This document shows positions 6,799 through 12,812 of a stretch of 39,302 nt of DNA, piece by piece. The position numbers and the translations under genes were made by a program. This stretch comes from a virus. The stretch spans positions 1 through 39,302 of IMG/VR virus record IMGVR_UViG_3300015263_000928. One strand, given 5' to 3'. Each line of letters begins with the position of its first letter. Position 1 is the stretch's first letter. The notes under the pieces are model-generated. The model saw only the letters and a list, made by a program, of their open reading frames with translations, was not told the origin of the DNA and did no database searches.

Positions 6799-7166
6799 CG
6801 CACCACACGCGGCTCGTCGGCGGATTGCGTCGGGGCAGGCACCCACGACGTAATCCGCCACTCGGGCGACGCCAGGGCGACTAGCCGCTCGCCATTCGGC
6901 CCGAGCATCTCGGGTGCCCGGAACCCTGCCTGCCCTGGCTGCTGCCCCCCTAACGGGGCCACAGGCGCCGCAACACCCCCCCTGCGGAAGTGCGTGGCGT
7001 ACAGGTGCACGTGCCAGACCACGACCACGAGCCACAGCACCCAGGGGGAGGCCGCAACCACGTGCGCGAGGACAGGGTGACTGCGCTGGACGAGAGTCAC
7101 AGCAGCCTCCGCAGTGATTCGGACAAGCGCTTCATGAAGCGCACACACCCAGCAGCCGTGCTCCAT
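6795..7166 (-). CDS. Small membrane protein (123 aa)
   Basis: Last gene of the leftward early block. One strong hydrophobic segment (VLAHVVAASPWVLWLVVVVW) around residues 32-51 suggests a single membrane span. The N-terminal half is Cys/His-containing and the tail is Pro/Gly-rich and soluble. No family is recognised. ATG 7166 is the first start. A candidate hairpin sits between it and the upstream gene. Its stop overlaps the stop of the convergent gene by four bases, leaving no room for a terminator. Confidence 0.6.
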   Translation of the reverse strand: MEHGCWVCALHEALVRITAEAAVTLVQRSHPVLAHVVAASPWVLWLVVVVWHVHLYATHFRRGGVAAPVAPLGGQQPGQAGFRAPEMLGPNGERLVALASPEWRITSWVPAPTQSADEPRVVR

Positions 7167-7205
7167 TCTAGCCTCCCGCGTCCCCCGTGATACGCGCAGG
7201 GCAGG

Positions 7206-7271
7206 GCGGTTGCGTTTTTGCCCGCCCTACCCTAGACGCCCGGAGGGAGCTCCGCGAGTGGCGGGCGTCTA
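7206..7271 (-). terminator. Hairpins between the HTH gene and the last early gene
   Basis: A 10-bp inverted repeat TAGACGCCCG / CGGGCGTCTA (7233-7242 and 7262-7271) includes the TAG stop of the winged-helix gene. Next to it an AGGGCGG / CCGCCCT stem encloses a loop with five A/T bases. Together they may terminate or attenuate the early message. Neither has a clean U-run after the stem, so this is moderate evidence. Confidence 0.45.
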
Positions 7272-7511
7272 AGCCGCGCAACCCGAGGGCACCCCCCTCC
7301 AAACATATGGCCAGTGCGCCTGCCCGTAGTCGCGGGCGCGAGTGACGCGCCCTTGCCTGAGCAAGCTGCCGAGGACGCCGTGAACCGTCTGCCGGTGCAG
7401 ACCCAATCGGCAGCCGATCTGCTTGGCTGTCAGCGCCGAATGCGACCGCCCCAGTAACTCGACCACGCGGGCAGTCGTGCCGCCGCGCGGCGCGTTCTTG
7501 CACGGTCCCAC
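7269..7511 (-). CDS. Winged-helix DNA-binding protein (80 aa)
   Basis: A clear helix-turn-helix, ALTAKQIGCRLGLHRQTVHG followed by VLGSLLRQGRVTRA and an aromatic wing (YGQAHWPYVW), makes this a small winged-helix regulator. Start is GTG 7511, seven bases after the upstream gene ends. It probably controls transcription of phage genes; the operator is unknown. Its stop codon is the base of the hairpin at 7233-7271. Confidence 0.75.
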   Translation of the reverse strand: MGPCKNAPRGGTTARVVELLGRSHSALTAKQIGCRLGLHRQTVHGVLGSLLRQGRVTRARDYGQAHWPYVWRGVPSGCAA

Positions 7512-7515
7512 GTCG

Positions 7516-7860
7516 TCACCACCTGCTCCGCGGCGGGGCTTTGTCGAGCCCGAGTCGCTCTACCTCGGTGTCCCAGCCCTCCCAGCCTGTCGGCTCGGGC
7601 CGCCTCCGACGCTCGAAGGCGTCGTATGGCTCGCGGGCCGCCGCCCGCGGTTGAGGCTCGAACCCGAGCTCTCGAGCCTGCTGAGACCGGCCTTCGTAGC
7701 GTTCGACGCGCTCGCGCATATATCGCGGCGGCGCGTCGTCGTCCCATCCGATCGTCAGGTGCCACCACGCGGCGGCCAGGACGAGGATCAGGGCGAGTAT
7801 CAGGTTGCGGGACCTAAGCGGAGGCACGGACGACGCCTCCGCTTTCGACCCCTCACTCAC
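7516..7860 (-). CDS. Single-span membrane protein with charged tail (114 aa)
   Basis: GTG 7860 overlaps the upstream stop as GTGA. A hydrophobic segment NLILALILVLAAAWWHLTIG at residues about 19-38 is a membrane anchor; the following 75 residues are strongly charged (RYMRERVERYEGRSQQAREL). The arrangement is anchor plus soluble domain. Function unknown. It is one of several tiny membrane proteins in this block. Confidence 0.65.
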   Translation of the reverse strand: MSEGSKAEASSVPPLRSRNLILALILVLAAAWWHLTIGWDDDAPPRYMRERVERYEGRSQQARELGFEPQPRAAAREPYDAFERRRRPEPTGWEGWDTEVERLGLDKAPPRSRW

Positions 7861-8045
7861 GCCGCACCCCCCCCGCTCTCATCCTCGCACTTACTGCGCC
7901 GCCGAGCCGCAGGCGGCGGCGGCGCGGCAGCTGAGAGCTCCGCTTGCCGCCGATCGCGCTCAGCCAGCCCCCGAGTTAGCTCTCGCACGAGCTCGGAGTG
8001 CGACATCGCACCCCAGTTGATGCCCGCAATAGCTAGTTCACTCAT
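7857..8045 (-). CDS. Hypothetical small protein (62 aa)
   Basis: Starts at ATG 8045 with a GGGG-type ribosome site upstream. The first half (SHSELVRELTRGLAERDRRQ) is helical and charged; the end is Pro/Ala-rich. It overlaps the next gene by GTGA. Nothing identifies a function. The 73-bp gap before it shows no obvious signal. Confidence 0.5.
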   Translation of the reverse strand: MSELAIAGINWGAMSHSELVRELTRGLAERDRRQAELSAAAPPPPAARRRSKCEDESGGGAA

Positions 8046-8118
8046 CGTATCCCCAGTTCACTTTCCGCCGCGAAATGCGGCGCCCGATCTATAACAACGC
8101 GACTGCCCCGCGTCTACA

Positions 8119-8448
8119 TCACGGCAGGAGTTTCCTCGCATTGTCCACGGGCCGGAGCAGCGCCCGCGGCAGCTTGGCCCTGCCACCCCCTAGCCCGGCT
8201 TCGGCAGCCACAATGCCCTCGGCCGCTCGGGCGAGAGCCCACAACGCGATGGCGGCAACGTGGAGCAGAAGCACCACGAGCACGTGCGCTACTGCGCCTA
8301 CCGCCCAGCAGCCGTAGTCTACGAGCCGCAGGCACACGAGAGCCGCGACGCTCGGCGGAGCGTGATCGTACTCCTCCACTACGGCGCGGCTCTCCCCGCG
8401 CCGTAGCGTCATACGTCGTCGTAAGACCTTCTCACTCATCTCGCTCAC
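8119..8448 (-). CDS. Membrane protein (109 aa)
   Basis: Two hydrophobic stretches (LVDYGCWAVGAVAHVLVVLL and HVAAIALWALARAAEGIVAA) suggest two close membrane passes, with a basic N-terminus (VLRRRMTLRRGESRA). Start is GTG 8448 overlapping the previous TGA, or ATG 8439. Its shape would allow a holin, but the early-type block makes that uncertain; an exclusion or host-interaction protein is equally possible. Confidence 0.6.
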   Translation of the reverse strand: MSEMSEKVLRRRMTLRRGESRAVVEEYDHAPPSVAALVCLRLVDYGCWAVGAVAHVLVVLLLHVAAIALWALARAAEGIVAAEAGLGGGRAKLPRALLRPVDNARKLLP

Positions 8449-8684
8449 TCATCTCGCACTATCCCCTTGTGCCCGCACCGTCGGCAGACATACCGCCGCT
8501 CGTGGCCGTCGAGAAACCGTGGGTCATGGCCGTCCCGACAGAGCATCCGACCGAGAGCCTTGGGGTCGAAGTGACCCCACGCTATCAGCGCGAGGTAGAG
8601 CAGCCCGAGTAGCTTGAAAATCCCGATGGCGACTGTCACGGCCACCAACTCACTGTCGTTTGACATGCCGCCTCGCGGCGGCAT
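8445..8684 (-). CDS. Small membrane protein with C-terminal zinc ribbon (79 aa)
   Basis: A hydrophobic segment (LVAVTVAIGIFKLLGLLYLA) is followed by CRDGHDPRFLDGHERRYVC and CRRCGHKG, giving a Cys/His site typical of a short zinc ribbon. Two in-frame ATGs, 8684 and 8666, lie at the two sides of a perfect 12-bp hairpin, so initiation is probably structure-dependent. The GAGG before the second ATG is partly inside the stem. The gene overlaps the end of the methyltransferase gene by 49 bases with the upstream start, or 31 with the downstream one. Confidence 0.65.
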   Translation of the reverse strand: MPPRGGMSNDSELVAVTVAIGIFKLLGLLYLALIAWGHFDPKALGRMLCRDGHDPRFLDGHERRYVCRRCGHKGIVRDE

Positions 8685-9253
8685 GTCAGCGTCACCTCGA
8701 TCGTGCACATAGCCGTGGCGCCGCTGCTAGCGGCGCCGTACTTTGGTCGAGTCGAGCATATATGGAGCGCGTGTAGATTCACGCGCGACCACAGCGACTC
8801 GCGGCGATGTTTCCCTTCCAACGTCGTGAGCGGGCAGTGACACACCACCCGCGGCGCGAACTGAAGCGCGTGCATCACGTGAAGCGCGACCGCTCCGCCC
8901 TCGAAGGTAGGGTTCATGACAGCCACATCCGCGATGGCGTCGGCACGCGGCGGCTCGAGCGCCAAGAAATCAGCTTGCGCGACAGCAACTTCTGGATAGC
9001 CAGCAAACCGCTCTCGCGAGCTGCCGACCATCCTCGGGTCGATGTCATAAGCCTGGACACGGGCAACGCGCCCCGTGTCCAGGCATGCGCGGATGAGCGC
9101 GCCGTCGCCGCAACTCGGCTCGAGCACGTGCACACCTCCCGTCCGCACACCCACTGCGATTTCTGCGATTCTTGCTGCAATCTGCGGCGGAGTGAACCAC
9201 TGCGACAGCTCGTGCTTGCGCTGCTCGAAGCCCGGCAGATCGAGCGGGATCAT
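8636..9253 (-). CDS. DNA adenine-N6 methyltransferase-like protein (205 aa)
   Basis: A class I SAM-dependent methyltransferase. The N-terminus QWFTPPQIAARI is typical of N6-adenine enzymes; motif I is LEPSCGDG (44-51), an acidic SAM-contact follows (YDIDP, 69-73), then ADF (94-96), and the catalytic motif IV appears as NPTF (114-117) where NPPF/NPPY is usual. It probably methylates adenine in DNA, protecting phage DNA from host restriction or marking replication. No restriction partner is nearby. At 205 aa it is short and lacks an obvious target-recognition domain. Start ATG 9253 overlaps the upstream stop (ATGA). Confidence 0.85.
   Translation of the reverse strand: MIPLDLPGFEQRKHELSQWFTPPQIAARIAEIAVGVRTGGVHVLEPSCGDGALIRACLDTGRVARVQAYDIDPRMVGSSRERFAGYPEVAVAQADFLALEPPRADAIADVAVMNPTFEGGAVALHVMHALQFAPRVVCHCPLTTLEGKHRRESLWSRVNLHALHICSTRPKYGAASSGATAMCTIEVTLTCRREAACQTTVSWWP
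8661..8688 (-). promoter_or_regulatory. Perfect 12-bp hairpin over alternative start codons
   Basis: Arms 8661-8672 and 8677-8688 with a 4-base loop. In the minus-strand RNA it lies inside the methyltransferase 3' coding end and contains both candidate ATGs of the following zinc-ribbon gene. It could hide the ribosome site until ribosomes translating the upstream gene open it. Confidence 0.55.
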
Positions 9254-9345
9254 GACAGCACCTCACACGCTCGGCACGCGAGGATGAACGCCACAATCAC
9301 CAACAGCTCGAAGTGCTGCGAGAGCCGCCTGCGGTCGGGGGTCAT
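9250..9345 (-). CDS. Tiny membrane protein (31 aa)
   Basis: An ORF of 31 codons beginning MTPDRRRLSQHFELLVIVAF. The ATG at 9345 has GGAGG seven bases upstream and overlaps the previous stop; its own TGA overlaps the methyltransferase start. A basic N-terminus followed by one hydrophobic stretch with two cysteines fits a single-span peptide. The tight coupling on both sides and the good ribosome site argue that it is real. Confidence 0.55.
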   Translation of the reverse strand: MTPDRRRLSQHFELLVIVAFILACRACEVLS

Positions 9346-9461
9346 CGGCCTACCTCCGCCGCCCCACTGCTGCAATCGTCGGCGAGATCGCTCGCGGACG
9401 ACAGCGCGCAGAGTCCGAGTAGCACTATCACCAGCCAGGCCATGATCGACTGGTCAGACAT
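9342..9461 (-). CDS. Tiny membrane protein (39 aa)
   Basis: Begins MSDQSIMAWLVIVLLGLCAL at ATG 9461, with GGGAG six bases upstream, and ends in TGA overlapping the next ATG. One membrane-spanning segment is followed by a short acidic, cysteine-containing tail (SSASDLADDCSSGAAEVG). It overlaps the upstream gene by eight bases. It is one of two consecutive micro-proteins; role unknown. Confidence 0.55.
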   Translation of the reverse strand: MSDQSIMAWLVIVLLGLCALSSASDLADDCSSGAAEVGR

Positions 9462-9696
9462 TTTGCGCTCCCACCCGCAAAGCTGCGCCGCAGTGCCGCG
9501 TTCGCTCCAGCTCTAACCCGTGGATGAGCGCGCGAACGTTCTCGATCGCTTCGGCCGGGAAACCCAGCCGCGAAAGCGTCCCGGCGAGCTCCGTCAACTC
9601 GATGATTGCTCTACCGTACTCGAGCGCTGCGATGTGAGGCGCAGCCGCAGCTCTATCCCGTGCTCGTTGCCGATCGTCATCTGGCTGTACACGCAT
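9454..9696 (-). CDS. Hypothetical helical protein (80 aa)
   Basis: ATG 9696 has a strong GGGAGG five bases upstream. It starts 103 bases inside the end of the RusA-like gene in another frame. Residues 20-75 (EYGRAIIELTELAGTLSRLG and following) form amphipathic helices. No recognised family. The overlap with the resolvase gene means both are probably made from one message. Confidence 0.6.
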   Translation of the reverse strand: MRVQPDDDRQRARDRAAAAPHIAALEYGRAIIELTELAGTLSRLGFPAEAIENVRALIHGLELERTRHCGAALRVGAQNV

Positions 9697-10136
9697 CGTA
9701 ACCTCCCAGTTCCTATTAGTTGGTCGTCACACCGGCCTATGCCCCGTCGGTTGAACTCATTGGGGCCATGCAGAATCCACGCACATACAGCGTCGCAAAC
9801 GTGCTTGAACGCCTGTGGCAGGTTGTCGTGTGCGTCGAGCCGCCCCGGGCTGACGCGCACGAACTCTACCCCCGCAATCGCGTCACGGTCTACAGCCCGC
9901 AGGTTCGTGCGGAGCAGTAGCAGTGTAGACGCGATCTGCTTGTCTGCAGCGGCGGCGCGCGCATATCTGTTCCCGTTCGCGTTGTCGCTCTCGACGCGAA
10001 TGGGAGCGCGAACGTGCCACACCCCCGCGTCGTACCAGATCTCCTGATCCAACATTCGTCTGGGCGCGGCGGGCGCGCGCAGACGCGCGGCGGAGCGCTT
10101 CCGGGCTCGATTCGGCGGCGGGAATGTCATTCGCAT
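9594..10136 (-). CDS. rusA: RusA-like Holliday junction resolvase (180 aa)
   Basis: The segment SPGRLDAHDNLPQAFKHVCD with Asp101, Asp104-Asn105 and Asp115, followed by GIGRCDDQLIG with Asp137-Asp138, matches the acidic signature of RusA endonucleases, and the end (MTIGNEHGIELRLRL) fits the last strand of the family. Such enzymes cut four-way junctions during recombination or before packaging. It is longer than E. coli RusA (120 aa), with extra sequence at the N-terminus and a Ser-rich end. Start ATG 10136 lies eight bases after GGAGG; ATG 10130 overlaps the upstream stop as the alternative. Confidence 0.8.
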   Translation of the reverse strand: MRMTFPPPNRARKRSAARLRAPAAPRRMLDQEIWYDAGVWHVRAPIRVESDNANGNRYARAAAADKQIASTLLLLRTNLRAVDRDAIAGVEFVRVSPGRLDAHDNLPQAFKHVCDAVCAWILHGPNEFNRRGIGRCDDQLIGTGRLRCVYSQMTIGNEHGIELRLRLTSQRSSTVEQSSS

Positions 10137-10420
10137 GTCGTCTGCCTCCGCGCGCGACGGCACCCGCACGCATGCGAAACGCACCACGTTTCGCCGCCCT
10201 CGGCCGCGCGTCCCATGAGCTTCTCAAACGCAGGCTCACCACACTCCGCGCATGGCCGCTCGTAGGGCCAGAGGCACTCTCTCAGCGCGCCGACGGCTGC
10301 CCTACCCCGCGGAAGTCCCACCGGCCCGAGCTCCACCGAGCCCCACTCGCCGCGCACAGTGAGCACCGGCAGTGCATCGGCCGGCGACGGCTGAGGTTTA
10401 CGCGCTTTCCGCGCTCTCAT
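10127..10420 (-). CDS. Small zinc-binding protein (97 aa)
   Basis: Start ATG 10420 overlaps the upstream TGA; ATG 10432 is an alternative. After a basic N-terminus (MRARKARKPQPSPADALPVL) a C-terminal cluster CAECGEPAFEKLMG, then WCVSHACGC and a last Cys, looks like a four-cysteine zinc finger. It is encoded between the replication genes and the resolvase gene. Nucleic acid binding is a reasonable guess. Confidence 0.65.
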   Translation of the reverse strand: MRARKARKPQPSPADALPVLTVRGEWGSVELGPVGLPRGRAAVGALRECLWPYERPCAECGEPAFEKLMGRAAEGGETWCVSHACGCRRARRQTTCE

Positions 10421-10941
10421 CGCGCCCACCATCTCACTGCAGCCTGAACCTGGCGCTCGCGCGTGTCTGACGCTGGCGACGCTGACGCCGTCATCTGCCA
10501 GCGTGCTGCGTGCCACCTTTTCAACCTCTCCGCGTATTTCGCACACGCCTCGTCGTCGGGATAGCGCCGCAACTCCGACTCAGCCCAGGCAGTGATCCTA
10601 AGCCGCCGCACAGCCTCGCCGATATCACGGCGCCGCTGCGTCTCTGCTGCGAGCCATTCGGCGAACTCCGCGCGGAATTCCTCCGGAACTGCCGCGCCCG
10701 CATGCCAGCGCGGAAGAAATCCGCGGAGCTCGTCTGAGCACGCGAACGGCGGCGCTACTGCAGGCGGCGCCAGGCGCCGCCGCGTGGCTTCGTCTGCGAT
10801 GTATCGACAGACGTCTAGCGCAACCTCGCGAGTGTCCACTCGACAGCCACCGCCCTGCGGCGGCGGCCCTCCTAGCTCGCTCGCGGCGAGCACCGGCTGC
10901 GTTTCAACGGCCCTCTGTTCCTGTCCCCGAAGCTGTCCCAT
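10417..10941 (-). CDS. Hypothetical protein downstream of the replication initiator (174 aa)
   Basis: ATG 10941 has GGGAGG six bases upstream and lies 38 bases inside the initiator gene. The protein is mostly helical and charged (EEFRAEFAEWLAAETQRRRD). Its position after an O-like initiator is that of the lambda P helicase loader, but no ATP-binding or DnaC-like motif is visible, so a loader role is only positional inference. It is coupled to the following zinc protein. Confidence 0.65.
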   Translation of the reverse strand: MGQLRGQEQRAVETQPVLAASELGGPPPQGGGCRVDTREVALDVCRYIADEATRRRLAPPAVAPPFACSDELRGFLPRWHAGAAVPEEFRAEFAEWLAAETQRRRDIGEAVRRLRITAWAESELRRYPDDEACAKYAERLKRWHAARWQMTASASPASDTRERQVQAAVRWWAR

Positions 10942-11944
10942 GTCTTGCCTCCCAGTCCTGTCGGTCGGCGGGCGAAAGGCTCGCCAACCACGCCTGTGTT
11001 TGCTCGCCGAGCACCCCAAGTTTGGGGGGTCGGCATGTGCGCGGGGTACGCCGTGCGTACCGCCGCAGGTTGCTCGCCAGATTCCCCAACCCGGGACGTT
11101 CCGACGGCTCAAGCTTGTTGATCCAGGGGTCTGCCAGCCAAGCGCCTACGAGCCTCTCTACGGCCCGCTCGTACGCTTCCCCGGATGACCCCCCCGCCTC
11201 TACCGCTGCCGCGTCACTGATCGACCGGCAGGCGGGTTCCTCGCGCCCCGGATGGCCGAGCCCGAGCGCAGGGAACCCGCGAAGACGCTCGGCCACCCTC
11301 CAAACGACGAGCCAGGGTTCCCTGATTGGGGACACGTCGGGAGGCGCCAGCCCAGCCGGCTCGGGCGGCACAGGCGGGCGCTCAAAACGATCGCAAGTGA
11401 TCGCGCCCTGGCGCGTCGGCGTAGATCTCTTCTCTTCTCTCTCTTCTTTCTCTTCTTTCTGCAAAACCGAAGTGCCGTGATTACCGGTACTTATGTCAGA
11501 GTAGATCTCGGGTAGATCCGGGGTAGATCGGGGGTAGATCGGTGGTAGATCGGGGGTAGATCGGTGGTGGATCGGGGGTAGATCGGCGGTAGATCGGTGG
11601 TGGATCGGGGGTAGATCGGTGGTGGATGGCGGATGGAACGCGACCCTAATGTAGGAGGGTCCGACTTCGATCAGCCCTGCCCGCGCGGCCTCGTCTAGGG
11701 CTTTCGCCCAATTGCCCCTGTGAGGCCCGTCGATGCACAGGCTACGGCACACGCTGACTCGCCAGTCGCTCCCAGACCACGCGACCAAGTCGCCGCCGCC
11801 ACCCTGCTGCCCGTACGCGAGCGCAAACAGCTCGCTGTAGACAGAGCGCGCGAGGATATGCCGAAGCACGCCCCAGCCCGGGTGACGCACCCGCGGCAAG
11901 GGCACAAAATCGTACCCGACGCGCGCTCTGCCGCCGCGCGTCAT
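10904..11944 (-). CDS. O-like phage replication initiator (346 aa)
   Basis: Start ATG 11944 overlaps the previous TGA. Residues 10-105 (YDFVPLPRVRHPGWGVLRHI and LDEAARAGLIEVGPSYIRVA) look like the winged-helix DNA-binding part of phage replication proteins. Residues 107-150 are four copies of an 11-residue repeat of the type STPDLPPIYPR, encoded by the iterons. After an acidic-basic linker (QKEEKEEREEKR), the C-terminal part ends in a helical region containing LVGAWLADPWINKLEPSE. This is the order of lambda O: DNA-binding domain, origin inside the gene, partner-binding domain. It presumably binds the iterons and recruits the host helicase. No phage helicase or polymerase is seen. Confidence 0.78.
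   Translation of the reverse strand: MTRGGRARVGYDFVPLPRVRHPGWGVLRHILARSVYSELFALAYGQQGGGGDLVAWSGSDWRVSVCRSLCIDGPHRGNWAKALDEAARAGLIEVGPSYIRVAFHPPSTTDLPPIHHRSTADLPPIHHRSTPDLPPIYPRSTPDLPEIYSDISTGNHGTSVLQKEEKEEREEKRSTPTRQGAITCDRFERPPVPPEPAGLAPPDVSPIREPWLVVWRVAERLRGFPALGLGHPGREEPACRSISDAAAVEAGGSSGEAYERAVERLVGAWLADPWINKLEPSERPGLGNLASNLRRYARRTPRTCRPPKLGVLGEQTQAWLASLSPADRQDWEARHGTASGTGTEGR
11426..11632. other. Candidate replication origin inside the initiator gene
   Basis: Twelve tandem 11-bp units (consensus GTAGATCGGGG, variants GTGGATCGGGG and GTAGATCGGTG) fill 11501-11632 with exact 11-bp spacing, so equivalent bases lie near the same face of the helix. A pure pyrimidine run of 35 nt at 11426-11460 sits 40 bp away and is the least GC-rich, strand-asymmetric stretch nearby, as expected for an unwinding element. 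The layout mirrors the lambda origin in gene O. Confidence 0.72.
11501..11632 (+). repeat. 12 x 11-bp tandem iterons
   Basis: Twelve 11-bp units in direct order. The outer units (GTAGATCTCGG, GTAGATCCGGG and the last, GTGGATGGCGG) are the most diverged; the inner ones differ at one or two positions. Because 11 is not a multiple of three, the encoded peptide repeats every 33 bp, giving four 11-residue copies. Confidence 0.95.
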
Positions 11945-12288
11945 GACAGGCTGAGCTCCGTCTGCCTGTCGGCCTGCGTTACGGGTTCGGTCGCAAGGAT
12001 CTCTCCCGTATCCGCGCGATAAAGCGACCACGTCTCGTGTAGCTCGTCGACACTCCACCTACACCGGACGGGCCGCAACTCCCGTTTGCTCTCCACCTCC
12101 GTCGCCAAAACCTTGGCCCTGCGCGTTAGCGCGTCGATCTTCATTTTGAAATCGGCGGCAACGGCCTTTGCCTCGTCGCTGAGATCGTCTCGCTGGTTAC
12201 ACAACGCTGCGAGCTCGGCGCCCTTTACGCGCTGCTCTGCCGGCGTCAGATCCACAAATAGCTGCCGCTCCACATCTGGCCTTTGCAT
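11941..12288 (-). CDS. Conserved-type phage protein with coiled coil (115 aa)
   Basis: ATG 12288 lies six bases after GAGGTG; GTG 12297 is an alternative. The N-terminal two thirds form a coiled coil (GAELAALCNQRDDLSDEAKA). The end VRCRWSVDELHETWSLYRAD followed by TGEILATEPVTQADRQ has the RxDTGE pattern of a common uncharacterised phage protein found near replication and recombination genes. It is coupled to the initiator gene by ATGA. Function unknown. Confidence 0.75.
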   Translation of the reverse strand: MQRPDVERQLFVDLTPAEQRVKGAELAALCNQRDDLSDEAKAVAADFKMKIDALTRRAKVLATEVESKRELRPVRCRWSVDELHETWSLYRADTGEILATEPVTQADRQTELSLS

Positions 12289-12297
12289 CGCAATCAC

Positions 12298-12466
12298 CTC
12301 GTTCTCTGCTGGTTTGTTAAGGCGGACCGCACAGGCCCCTGCGCGCTACGAGAGCAGGGGGGACTGCTCCGGGGCAGCGGGGGCCTGTGCCAGTCCTCGA
12401 GCATGCGCCGCTTGGATGCGCACGCTCGACTCACACCCTGACTGTTCAGGGTGTGAGTCGAGCGTG
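12298..12466 (-). ncRNA. Structured 169-nt non-coding gap after the repressor gene
   Basis: No gene is visible. The gap holds a perfect 21-bp hairpin (12421-12466), a 9-bp outer pairing ACAGGCCCC / GGGGCCTGT (12331-12339 and 12380-12388) and within it a 7-bp stem CCCCTGC / GCAGGGG (12336-12342 and 12354-12360), which partly overlaps the outer pairing. It could be a terminator or antitermination region, a small RNA, or a DNA site. No U-tract follows the large stem in the minus direction. The RNA call is tentative. Confidence 0.4.
12421..12466 (-). terminator. Perfect 21-bp inverted repeat directly after the repressor stop
   Basis: Arms 12421-12441 and 12446-12466 are perfectly complementary around a 4-base loop (CTGT on the plus strand). 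The first arm begins at the base after the repressor TAA. The stem is long and GC-rich, so it should block or slow polymerase and protect the 3' end of the repressor message. The lack of a T-run leaves open a recombination or cruciform site. Confidence 0.55.
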
Positions 12467-12748
12467 TTATCCGCCGTCCGCCTGCGTGGGCGTGGGCTGC
12501 TGTTGCGACTTTCGCCGTACGCGGGCTTGCGCAGCGGCCCACTGCACGGCAGTGACCACAGTAGACGCTCGCATTTTGCGGAGAGTCCGCTCGATAGCTA
12601 CCGCCGTAGCCGTGCCCGCTAGATTCTCCCCCCGCTCCAGCTTCGAGAACTGCGCCTGAGTCACCCCGCACAGCCGTGCGAGCTGTTCCTGGCTCAGTTC
12701 GAGCGACACCCGCGCGCGACGCAGCCGATCTCCCAAGTCGATTTCCAT
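12467..12748 (-). CDS. XRE-family repressor-like regulator (93 aa)
   Basis: A classic HTH_XRE domain: LGDRLRRARVSLELSQEQLA, then RLCGVTQAQFSKLERGENLA, residues 5-44, with the LSQEQLA and TQAQFSKLERG helices of cI/Cro-like proteins. There is no C-terminal peptidase domain, so it would not be RecA-cleaved as lambda CI is. It sits beside divergent promoters and is the first gene of the leftward block, so it probably controls its own promoter and the opposite one. The -10 box ends ten bases before the ATG, so the message is probably leaderless. Confidence 0.85.
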   Translation of the reverse strand: MEIDLGDRLRRARVSLELSQEQLARLCGVTQAQFSKLERGENLAGTATAVAIERTLRKMRASTVVTAVQWAAAQARVRRKSQQQPTPTQADGG

Positions 12749-12757
12749 ATGCGCACC

Positions 12758-12786
12758 ATATAACCGCGCGACTGAGCGCTGGTCAA
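12758..12786 (-). promoter_or_regulatory. Leftward sigma70 promoter of the repressor operon
   Basis: On the minus strand TTGACC (12786-12781), a 17-bp spacer and TTATAT (12763-12758). The predicted start of transcription is near 12751-12750, two or three bases before the repressor ATG (12748), and no ribosome site can fit between. Confidence 0.65.
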
Positions 12787-12795
12787 GCCAACTTT

Positions 12796-12809
12796 TGCTG
12801 CTGGCAGCA
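12796..12809. promoter_or_regulatory. Operator-like inverted repeat TGCTG-N4-CAGCA
   Basis: A 14-bp inverted repeat halfway between the leftward -35 (12781-12786) and the rightward -35 (12813-12818). It is well placed for a dimeric HTH repressor controlling both promoters. Confidence 0.45.
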
Positions 12810-12812
12810 CGT

